64,000 bases of DNA from Morella rubra (taxonomy: Eukaryota; Streptophyta; Magnoliopsida; Fagales; Myricaceae). The notes under the pieces were generated by a model. That model did no database searches. It was given only the letters and a program-made list of their open reading frames with translations, and was not told the origin of the DNA. Where the stretch lies: NCBI GenBank assembly GCA_003952965.2, contig CM025854.1:26472715-26536714 (forward strand), in the 5' to 3' direction. Both the position numbers and the translations under genes were made by a program. This document shows positions 37,201 through 47,676 of the stretch, in pieces; the first letter of the stretch is position 1, and each line of letters begins with the position of its first letter.

Positions 37201-37904
37201 CGGAGACATTTGAACTTGTTCATCTAACATCCCATTTGATAGATCAGGACTTTGAAAAGAGTCTTTCCTTGCACGTTCCAAAGAAGTTGCCTCGTATATT
37301 CCTACAAATTCATTCACAAGTACGGACAAGGTATGTGAAATTATTTATCAAAAAAAAAAAGAGGACCAGAAATGCCAAGACAAGATTGAAGTGAAAAAAA
37401 TTTATATGATGCAATAAGATAGAGAAACTGTGAGTCATAGAGTCCAAAATAATATATTATTTGCATATATACTATCCATACATTTAATGTAAAAATAGAA
37501 GCTGCTACCAAAGTAGATGTCTTTCTGCTTCCTTTATACAGAATATTTTACATGGTTGAGGGGATTTTTTCATGAAGAACGAAATAAGCGTACACTTCCA
37601 GCACCAATGAATGAATAAGTTGCTCATATTACTACAAGCTACAATACCCCTTGCTATACAGGCCATTTCTACAATTTCCTATAAGCAACCAATTCACTTT
37701 GCCTGCCAAACTAGCACCAAGTATGCAATGTGCCTTCTATAGGTCCTAAAATGCTCAAGCTTCCCTCACCTCAAAAAACAGAAGAAAGAAAGTAGATGAC
37801 GATGATGCAGATAAAGGTAATTGAACATTGCAATATGAAATATTGGTAGTTTTAAGGAGACATCCAGAAAGGGATGATATTTCAAAGGAGATGAAGTATA
37901 AATT
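34299..37904. other. Intergenic DNA between converging genes
   Basis: I searched this stretch by eye on the minus strand for the cation-efflux half of a ZnT5/MTP12 transporter (membrane segments, histidine-rich loop) and found nothing. At 34500-35020 short minus-strand frames interrupted by stops may be a decayed gene, but no family is recognised. A pair of related motifs around CCTAAGTTTCTC repeats near 36742 and 36783. Confidence 0.45.
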
Positions 37905-40900
37905 TTACCCAAAAACATAACAAAATCCAAAGGAGTCGCCTTCAGTAGAATTGCATGGAAACATGAAAACTAGTTTTCTATACATACCGAAGCCTAATAT
38001 TAAGCAGCAAATTAGGAAGCCGGGTAGAGAAAAGTCCATGTTGTACGCAATCTCCAAAACGATCATGCATCCTCCAGCAACCATTAAATGCCTCGGAGAA
38101 GAAAAAACCATGTGTAATCTAGAAATATAGGAGTAAGACCATCATTCTGTGATTTCCCCGAGCATATATAAAAATCATGAGATGTTTCAAATTGACAACA
38201 TTTACATGGAAGAAGTTGTAGCAAAATATATACAAAGGCATCAGATTACGCTTCACACCTATACTGAGAGAGAGACGTGAGAGAGTGCTCCACATGAAAC
38301 ATAATAACTTAAAAAAAAAAAAATTGCAAGAAGAACAAAAACCCAGTCAACAGCATGTCCAGCATAATAACCAAGAGTTTACAGTCAACAGAACCATCAT
38401 AGACTGATGTAGGATCATAATTGCATCTCACAGATGCAGTGATGTTCTTCAATCATGACATTGTATTAATTCAGCTAAGATATCACCATGATGCAATAAT
38501 AGTTAACAAATTTCCACAGGATTATATCTGTATTCCTCTCAATGCAACTCAACTTAACCAAGCCTTAATCTAAACTAACTGAGCCGGGTCCATAGATCCT
38601 TTTATGCTACTTGATCTTATCAAGATCCAGGTCCCTATCTCTGACACCATGTCTTTCCTTATAACTTCTACTCACATCATTTTCAGCCTCCCTTTCACTT
38701 TTTCCTACTTCCACATCAATATAATCACTCTTCTGCACCAGTCTGTTTGCATGAATTGCAAACCCAAATTGTAAAGGAGAAAGCAGCATTAAGAATGTTA
38801 TCGTGTAAGGTACCTTTCTTCTGCAATACTGTCGACATAGAATATCAATATTATTCCAAAGACAATAGTGCTCGTAAAAGCCCAAGGGGAGAATGGCAAC
38901 TCCACACTGGTATCTGAAGGTGATCCCTGAGTGTTTCAGCAGAAGACCAAACAAGAGAAGATCAAAAAAATGTATCAATGTATCATTAATAAGAATCATT
39001 TCAGGACCATATATAATTAAACTTATGATAAAAAAAAAGTCCTCTAAGACTTACTATGATCATGTCCCACATGGCCACAGGAAACAGAAAGCATGTTGCA
39101 GAAGCAATAGTAATAGCATGAAGCCGCCTTTTAAGTTGATTCTGAAATCAGAAAATGGTTAGAATCTGATATTGATGCGTGTAGCAGGCCGCATACATCA
39201 ATTACAACGGGGGGAAATGCACTCGAAAAAATGGTGACCAGGGGGTACACAAGATGCATGTAGATGAAGATCAACAGCACCTTGAGAGACACGCGCCGCG
39301 CAATCACCCTTCTTAATGCTGATAAGATCCCAGCAAAAATGGGAACTGCCATTTCTTTCATGCCCAATACTTGTTCTGTTTGAACCTCAGAATCAGGGCT
39401 ATCTTTCAAAGGTAATTCCAGGTTAAGCTCACACAAAGCTGAAAATATGCTTGTTATTGACGATAAAAAAGGAGAGCATGAAAAAAAAATATTCAGGGAA
39501 GATTTTAAGCAGAAGATGCCAAGAAAATGAAAAAAAAACAACATCAAAGAGGATATAGAGTGGAGAATATGTCGCCATGGCCCACCCCTGAGCTAGTAAG
39601 TAGAAAGATGCCAGCATTGCAATAAGCCCACCTACCTGATAAAAGATGAGGAAACATCCATGTGAGAATTTAGGGAAAATATATCTAGAATCTTCAACTC
39701 TGTATTTATTGAAATGGCGTCTATTATGTTCCAAACTCCAATCAAATCATTTCATTGATAAGAAGTATGGTAAAGTCATCTCAAAATGAGAACTTGATTC
39801 AAAAAAGACTCCAACACTTCTACCATCCTACTTCAATTCCTGAACAAACATTACATAGCTTTAAGCTAAAACTCTAACATCCAAGATCTCTAAGCAGAAA
39901 CGAAGAGCGACTCTTGCAGAGACTGGTTTTAGTTTCACCTCTACCACAGGAGAAGCATATCAAACATATGCATAAGCTAGTAACTTTTAATTGATAAGAA
40001 TCACATCATTCCCACGACCTAAAATTAATGATAATTAAGCATACTAGAGAGACCTACCTTCTTCCAAACATGGCCCCTCCTTCCATATAATACTGCAGAC
40101 AGTACTCCGAGAACAGCACCAGAATACTCCGCCAATATAGCTCTAGTACATATACAATGAAATCAAGTGGAAACGACTAACAAATAGAGACCGTAAAGAA
40201 GGAAGAACACACATAATGAACAAGCAAAGCAAAAGAAGGAACTAGGAAAAAAGAAGAAGAAGGATAGAGTACTTTTCATTGAGTGATGTAAGAAGAAGGC
40301 CTCATAGCAAATGTCCCACAACACATTGGATCTAGACAGCATAAGTTCCTGATTTACATTCAAGCCACAAGGGTCTTTACCATAAAAATTGGTTTGCACA
40401 AGCCACCCAAGTCTCCCGAGTTCTTAACAACTACACCGTGAATCAACAGATACCAAATAATCGACATTCTAACATCTTTTGATGGATGGAATAAGATGAT
40501 TCCCTCATCTTTTTCCAATAAATTGCAGAACGTGACTCTTCGCATGAAGAGAACAGGAGGGAGAAAAAAAAGACATGAACATTTGCTCGTAGATAGACTA
40601 GGCACTTGAAAGTACTCAGGAGTACATTGAAATCTTCTTCAAGCATTAGAAAACCTACCTCACTGGTCCACATGATTTGAGGCCTTTTCCCCACATAATG
40701 AAGTACAAAGCTGTTATGCCACCATTTATTATAGATGGCACTACCTGAAAAGTGAAAGGCACTACATAAGGAATATAAAGACAATCCTACAGACTTTGTC
40801 ATGGAGTCCACAATAACAGGCGTGCTTTCACCTAACCTGTTGATTTGAAAGTGGCCTGCCCTTCCAAGGCTTTTGCAATATCAGAAAAAGGATGGAAGCT

Positions 40901-41914
40901 GGTACCAGACAACAGAAGAAAAAAAGTATGACTGGAGCTCCGGTCTGAGTCAAATAGAGGTACATGGAGTAAACTGACCATATTCTCAGGAAGTTGCCAA
41001 CAATATGGATTATCTGCAAAGGGGTGTGCCTGCATGAACACAAGATCAGTGGTATGACCAGTTTCCATTAAAAAGAAGAAGCCGAAGGGAAACATATAAG
41101 AATAAGAAGGAACTATTTACTTAATTTTCCAAATGATAAAGTTCACTGTTCAAATGTATTAGAAACTCAGCTACTGAAAAAAAAACACAAATCAGTGGAT
41201 GCATTGCCTGGCAGGCCAACCCAAAAGATCGCTAACTAAACAACATTAGAACTTTAACAAATCTCAGACACATTAGCATACCAAAACCTCAAGCTCTAAA
41301 CTGGGATTCAAATATGATATAACCTGTAACGCAGCTTATCTCCAACAAAACAGGAATTAGAAGCAGCCTCCACTCAAAATAACCTAACATGATAATTTTT
41401 AGTACACATGAGCACCCTATCTATCTATGTACTTGTTTATTTATGCAAACACTTGTTTAGGAAACAATTATAGACAACAACTCAGGGGTGAGAACACAAG
41501 ATTGAAACACTACATTACATATAATTCTTATCAATTACTCAACTTTCGGGCAAACCAAACCCGACGACTATGAAGCACATTAACAACAAAGTATTACGAC
41601 AATGTACCCCGCTGAATTAACCCACATGAACACAGAACAATTGCAAACAAACTGTTTCAAACTTCTTGAGAATGAGAAAATGAAACCAACATAATAAGTT
41701 AATCGGCCAAAACGTTACCTAAAACCAACAGAAATTTAAGACTTTCCAAGTACACCAAAACAATAATCTCCCACACCCAAATTTGACACTAATTTCCTTT
41801 CCCATTTTCTTTCACTGAGGTTTCTATGGAACCAAACAGAGAGGGTTTAGGGTTTTTGCATTACCTGGAATGGAGAGATCCTCGATCTTCAGAGACTTGT
41901 CTTGGAGACATCAT
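37905..41914 (-). CDS. ZnT5/MTP12-like N-terminal membrane domain protein, C-terminal half not found
   Basis: Nine exons on the minus strand join in phase: 41914-41865, 41029-40837, 40744-40659, 40142-40058, 39635-39557, 39411-39281, 39141-39055, 38926-38814 and 38118-37988 (318 codons). The translation resembles the multi-pass N-terminal domain of human ZnT5 and plant MTP12. Matching blocks are LQKPWKG, GLKSCGPVRAILAEYSGAVL, ALRRVIARRVSLK and ILIFYVDSI. That domain sits before the cation-efflux zinc-transport domain and supports complex assembly in the secretory pathway. Here the histidine-rich and cation-efflux parts were not found downstream. If intron 9 is read through, the protein ends at 37905 (345 aa). 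A donor (GTATGT at 37987) suggests a further exon that I could not identify. Two adjacent ATGs (MMSPRQ) start the frame. Intron 5 is AT-AC. Confidence 0.72.
39412..39556 (-). other. U12-type AT-AC intron
   Basis: On the minus strand the intron opens ATATCCTC, close to the U12 consensus ATATCCTT. It ends GAGCTTAACCTGGAATTAC, with the branch motif CTTAAC 11 bases before the terminal AC. Splicing joins ..YSPL to S-LKDSPDSEVQTEQ in phase. Length is 145 nt. Both splice sites, the branch motif and its distance fit the minor spliceosome. Confidence 0.85.
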
Positions 41915-42351
41915 TTTTTTTCCCTTTTTGGAACGAATTGTTATCCAAAATAATGGATCGAATATAATGCTCAAAAAAATAAATAAATAAATAACAACAG
42001 ATTAATTGTGTGTTTTAGGTGCTATAGCCTATAATATTATGCTTCGGTGCTCTCTAAACTTAAGTTGAATCTCTCCGATTCATTTTTGTTTCTTTTCCTC
42101 TTTTGGAGCTTCCAGGAACTGACGGAAAATTTGTTGTACGGTCCAATTATAGCCGGGCCTAGTCTATTGGAATATGGGCCTAAGCCCATAGGAGACAGTT
42201 TTAAAACTGTTCACCGATCCAGCCATTCAGGCCTGGTCTGGTTCATTAAAGTGTTTTGGGGCTTTTTTTTTTTTTTCAAATATTCGGTCCCCTGATTATC
42301 GCGGTAGAGTTTAGCGTTAAGGTCATTCAACACGTTTTCAAAAAAATAAAA
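41915..42351. other. 5' flank of the ZnT5-like gene
   Basis: This holds the promoter and leader of the minus-strand gene. No TATA box could be assigned. A T run lies at about 42265. Confidence 0.4.
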
Positions 42352-42895
42352 GGTTAAATTGCACTTAGGGCCCTTGAGGTATGCAAAGATTGTAAACGAG
42401 TCTTTGAGATAACATTTTTAACAAATAGACTTTGAGGTAGAGTTTAAGTCAAATTGAGACCCCTCCGTCTATTTCCGTTAGCTCCATTAATGTCATTGCT
42501 ATCAGGGCTTTAAAATCCACGTCATAACGAATTAGAAAGCGCCACCTGACTAGTTAAAAGACTCATGTCACATTTGCACCAGGTGTCTGCCAACTCACCA
42601 TGCCTAGTTTAACAAAAGAAAAACAACTTAATGAGGCGACGTCGTTCTCTCTATTACAGAAATCTATCGCAGATGTGGCGTGGACGTTTTAAATAGACAG
42701 GTAGTACTTTCTAACTCGTTATGACATAAATTTTAAAACCTTGACAGTAATGGCCGTTGAAGGGACTGATGGGAAATGGACGTAGGGGCTTTGATTTGAC
42801 TAAAACTCTACCTTAGGGGTATTTGTTAAAAACATTACTTCAGAAGCTCATTTGCAACATTTGTATACCTCAAAGACTCTGAATGTAATTAAGCC
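42352..42895. mobile_element. Mutator-like foldback (MULE-MITE) element, 544 bp
   Basis: Long terminal inverted repeats dominate the element. The left arm starts GGTTAAATTGCACTTAG; the right arm, read on the other strand, starts GGCTTAATTACATTCAG, and the match continues with gaps over roughly 200 bases. Both flanks are AAAATAAAA (42343-42351 and 42896-42904), a 9-bp duplication as expected for Mutator-like elements. No transposase frame is present. Confidence 0.75.
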
Positions 42896-45143
42896 AAAAT
42901 AAAAATATCTTGAAGGATAGTAGGGTACATCAATGCCGACGCCCCAAAGCCTAAATCATTACTAAGGTGATACAAACATACAAACCAACCTCAAAACATA
43001 AGGATCGATAAATTGATTCGTGTACACATGAAGGGACGCACAATCTTCCGAAGAGTCACTTGTATGTCCTTGCCTCTATTACTTCCAGACATGTGTCCGA
43101 CAGACAAAAAACAGCTTCTTACCTGACCAAAACAGTAGTGGGCCTAATTGATCTTATACTCCTATGATGCTTGAGGAGCAAGAAGGAGCAATCTTAGGGG
43201 CTATCAAAAAAAAGAAAAAGAACTAAAAGAAGGGGCTAGTGTCTAATCAGGGCGTTGTTACCTTGATAATATGTTAAAGAACAAATCTTAATCTATCGAA
43301 ATTTTTTGAGAATAATTCTTGCCTTCCACTCACTTATAATAGAAGTTTTTTTGGCATAGTATGAACCTATTCTCTGTCGGTGTAAGTACCAGCCATTCGA
43401 CCAAGGTAGAGCTGGGTTAAAAGGGATTAAGATCACTTACAATTTTTTGTCCAAATTATATGATATAATTAAGAGAGAGATAGACATAATAGATAAAATA
43501 TATTATTTAATGTTATTTATGTAAAATTTTAAACAACATATGCTTTAAAATAAGATCTATTTTTTTTGAAACAGTATAATTCAAACAGTAAATTACATAG
43601 CATCGTTATAGGCGAAAGAAAGTGGAGGAAAGAATAATTTCATATTGCAGAAGCTTAAAGGTTTATTTGACTTTTCATATTCGTAAACAAATAATGTGGC
43701 CCATTCCCGCTGTCCTCTTTCAAGCCCATGTCTTTGGATGCGATGCATCCGCCTCAATATTGTTCCAGGACTATGCAATAACAGATCTTCCCAATCGCTT
43801 CACTATTGAATTAGCAAAAACCATACCTTTCTATTTGACCTTTAGTTTGTGGGACACCTTGGTGGTCCTGTTATTGTGTTTGTGTTCATTCATCATCATT
43901 GTTAGATGTCTGCTTGTCTCTCAGGCTGTAGTCTGCATGTTTCCATCTGATGGGAAGTCATTGTTCATGCAAAATAGTACTAAAGGCCAGTTGATTCTTT
44001 TGACAAACAGATCTTTCTGGATTTCACACCGAAATGCTGAAGTCCATTTCTGGATGTTGCCATGATTTGGACATCATTAACTTTTATGGTGAAGCAATTA
44101 ATTGAATTGTGGTGCTTTTCTCCTATTCCTTGTCACATCGAGCTATTCTGAATAGTGTTATATCAGAAGATTTCTTTGCAAGCTTCAATCCCATACCAAA
44201 AGCAAGAGGAAAGCCGAAAGGGAAGGGGAAAAGAGAATAGAAAAACAGACAGAAAGTATTATATACCCGAAAATGACCATATAATGAACTGAGAATTATC
44301 TGAATTCCAAGCAACATATCCAAATATTATTTGTGCTCAACTGGTCTGACAGTGACATGCAGGATACTAGAAACCACAATTTGGTTTTAGACCGTCAAAG
44401 ACATTTAGCCCTTACAATTTACAAAATGGAAGGCAGAGAGATGACAGAACTTTTGTAGTTTTGTTCTCAGTCCTACGCGAAGTAATGCTAACATGGATAA
44501 CATGTTTGCCTAGTAATTGGAAAGAGACTTGATTCGTGGAAGATAAGAATAGGGAGCATATTCATGTGGCTTGCTGCAACTATAGGAGTAAACTCCAAGA
44601 ATTCAGTCAAAGTGGCCATGTTGAGTGGAAGCGAGTTAGCTCTCCATATTGTTCTCTCTCCCAGATCTCCACCTTGTATGCCTCGAGTGGATTTGTCCCC
44701 TGCAGAACAAAGAAAGCAAGCTTCACTCATCTTGAAGGCACACACTTGCCAAACTTCACAATATATTCGTGTAGACCTATATGCAGATATCCATAAAACT
44801 GCCTGGTTATGGTATTTTGGTCGTCGAAGCAGCCTATAGGCTATATATACATGTATGCTTCCAGATGAAAGGCTTTTTGTTAGAGTTCAAATTGGTTACA
44901 TATAGTCTTGGTTGCGGCTTTAAAATATATGTCGGGTCTCACCTACTTACTAAGTTTTCAAGTTAAATGTTCTGATATGACATAAGAACTAGACTTTTTG
45001 TTCTCGCCTCCAACTTTTGGGTTGGACGTTCTAACAGTAGACTCCTAGTTTGTTTTAATTTCCATGAGACAAATAGCAACCAGGATTATTACTACTCTTT
45101 GTGAGTTGGTCGACTTAAAATTGGAAAAACAGGCTTCCACTAA
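42896..45143. other. Intergenic DNA
   Basis: Apart from a possible peroxidase relic at about 43700, no gene is supported. Overlapping short frames at 44536-44839 have no recognisable motifs. Confidence 0.4.
43700..43807 (+). pseudogene. Possible class III peroxidase fragment
   Basis: The translation LFQAHVFGCDASASILFQD resembles the distal-heme block of class III peroxidases (LFHDCFV-GCDASILL), and the following LPNRF recalls the next conserved part. The catalytic distal His and the adjacent Cys are altered (QAHVF where HDCFV is expected), and no further peroxidase blocks are evident. At best this is a relic exon; it may be chance. Confidence 0.3.
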
Positions 45144-46361
45144 TTATTTGAGAGGTACCTTTACTTCTTCGGTTGCTTCTGTGTATGAGAACAAGTCAAG
45201 AGAACATGCAGCTGCAAGCTCCGTGGAAAGAAACTGGATTTCAGGAAGAAGAGAGAAAAAGTATCTTTTAATTGCTAGCGCTCTAGATTGTAAAGATAAC
45301 CGATGGTGGTGTCTACACCTTGCTTTCTTGATTTCCAACTTACCTCAACCTGGTTCTTCAGTGAATAGACATAATTGATAATTTCATCGAGCATCGCTGC
45401 CATACCCATTGTCTGTGAATTTCAAGCTCATGTTATGGACCATAGACACATAAGCATAAAAACCATTAGTTCCTGCGCAGACACGCAAATACACACCAAC
45501 ATGACAAAAATAGTTCTACCTTGTGGCATCCAGGAACAAGGTCTTGCAAACATCTCAACTTGTTATTGATTTTCTGCCTTCTCACCTGATCAAAAGAAAT
45601 AGTATTGCATCAGCTTCTCACTTCATAATTTCTTCAATCAGGAGGTTAACCTTTCTGCAATTAATATTGACATACGATTTATACACCAGATAATGATCAC
45701 TAACTATTGTGTTAGTAGATGCAGTTTATCATAGTTATCATGCAAACATACCCTTTCTGCTAAACTGTGACTATCAGTTGCTTGGCCTCTTTTTGCTCTA
45801 ACATGAATGACTTCGTCTAGTTTGTTCTGTACTTTCTCGCTGCTTTTTTTCTTTCCTTGCTCTGGGCTCTGAAAGCATATTAACCATAGATAAAACTCAC
45901 CTTTGCCGTAGAAAGACAAAGTTCAAAGGAAACGACAAAAAAAGCAAATGAAGAATGAAACCTACATTCTTTTTAGCATAACTGGAGTTATCTTTTAACT
46001 GATCTCTCGAAGCTGTAGAAAGAAAGGTTTCTGAGCTGCTTGTTGATAGTTCCCTTACTTTTCTCTTTTTGCTTTCGCGGAAAACATCTACTGGGGAAGT
46101 GTTGGTACGCACCAAAATTGGCAGTTCATTTAGGCAGCCGGCACGTGAAGTACCAGGAAGATTGTGAGCCAAACCTGCCTGATAGTCAGGTGGTTGGTAT
46201 CCCGACAAACTATCCACACTGAAATCAGCAATCTCGAAGTTCCCCATGGTGCTTGCATTTGGCTCAGCAAACTGGTTTATCATTTGGACATCTGTATCTA
46301 TTTCTGAGTAAGGCACAGAGGGTTGCAAACAATACCGGAAATCTTGTTCAAACACAGCCAT
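45144..46361 (-). CDS. bHLH transcription factor, BEE3/bHLH75-like, 245 aa
   Basis: Five exons on the minus strand join in phase: 46361-45966, 45868-45752, 45585-45520, 45412-45344 and 45233-45144. The basic region RAKRGQATDSHSLAERVRR has H166, E170 and R174 in place for E-box (CANNTG) binding. The helix-loop-helix follows: KINNKLRCLQDLVPGCHKTM, then GMAAMLDEIINYVYSLKNQV, then FLSTELAAA. This is the BEE/HBI1/CIB clade, nuclear factors that promote growth downstream of brassinosteroid, light and other hormones. The N-terminal 130 residues are low-complexity. I chose M at 46361 (MAVFEQDFRYC) because a TATA box lies at 46436-46430, so an upstream in-frame ATG at 46430 would fall at or before transcription start. 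The gene diverges from the hydrolase at 47677. Confidence 0.92.
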
Positions 46362-46429
46362 GACTGTCCAAACCATAGAACTCTCGGAGACCTCTATGGT
46401 GTTTAGATTACAGAGGGTTCCAGTGCACA

Positions 46430-46436
46430 ATTTATA
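46430..46436 (-). promoter_or_regulatory. TATA box of the bHLH gene
   Basis: TATAAAT on the minus strand lies about 70 bases before the chosen ATG, which excludes the longer open frame. Confidence 0.5.
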
Positions 46437-47676
46437 GGCAAACGTTCATGATTGTGGGGGAATTAATGTGGAATGTCTAATTTGGGTCTTGCTAATTACC
46501 ATTAGGGTAACGGTGTAATTATGTTTTCCTTTACAGTTAAGGAAGCAAGAGGAAAAAAAAAAGCGCATGGAAGTCTCCAGTGGCAGCTTCATTTTCTGAA
46601 GTTGATAACTTCTGGTAGGGTCCCGGCTAAGATGTACTTGTATCTAGCTATCTGAGCCAATCCAAGAAGCTTTTGGAGTTGGATAATTTATTTAAATATA
46701 TGATAAAGTGCTTATTTTCTTTTCATCTTTGCCAACTTTTTTCGCCTAAAGAACATGAAAAAGTTTGGACAAGTAAGAGGAGGATAAGAAGACATTCATG
46801 GCCTTTCTCCTTTAGCTCGTCCTTTTTAATTTATCTCTTAAGTCTTTTATTTCTGTTTCTGGTCTGGCTAGGATGTCTTGGTCTGATTTTGAGACAGAAC
46901 TGATCTCTTATGTAATGAACTCGAAACCCGTGACCTTTGACATGGTTGTTATTTGCAAAAGAATTGCCGCATATAAGTTTGAAGGAGAAGAAAAATCCAA
47001 GCTGTTTCTAGTGGGAGTATGGAGTTTAGTTCTATTTTCTCTCTCATTTTCTTTCTCTTCATATAATTGCCACAGGCCGGTTTCACACTGAGTGGTGACA
47101 GGTTTGTATGAACTATTATGACGTCTTTGCTGACAATTATGGACCTCCTAAAATATCACCGACATGCAATAAATTAGCTTTTGCTTCTCGTGATAAAAAT
47201 AGAAGGAAAGGATGGAAAAGACTCCTATACCTTTCTGCCATTTTTATATATATAATTACTAAGTGATTAATTGAATTCATAATCATTTTATCCTTCCGAG
47301 ATAATTTAATAACCAAATGGCCTTTTAGAGTAGCGAACCTTAGTTTGAATTAATTCAAATGGGTTATTTTTCATTATGATTTGGATACTCTTATGTCTCG
47401 AGTAATAATAATTGTCTTACAAATATGATGTAGTACAAGGTTAATATTTGATATTTAAATAAGATTTTACAGTCAGAATATCGGATAATTTCAACCGTGA
47501 ACGGTGAAACTGACTGGAGGCTAGAATGTCTAGTGGTCAAACGACTCAAACCGCTCGATAGATTAGCGACATTCACTGCTACGGTAGTTTCCATGGATGA
47601 TAAAACAGAGCCAAACTGAGATAAACGCAAAGCTGACTGGGAGTAGGAACGCGTGTTTTAGCTTGATTTCACAGCA
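46437..47676. other. Shared upstream region of divergent genes
   Basis: About 1.2 kb separates the bHLH TATA box from the hydrolase start codon. No gene is seen. Short plus-strand frames (46673-46903, 46873-47091) carry no motifs. Confidence 0.4.

Noticed and set aside
46362-46430. Upstream in-frame extension of the bHLH protein (start at 46430)
   Set aside because: A TATA box overlaps that ATG, and the conserved N-terminus fits the start at 46361.
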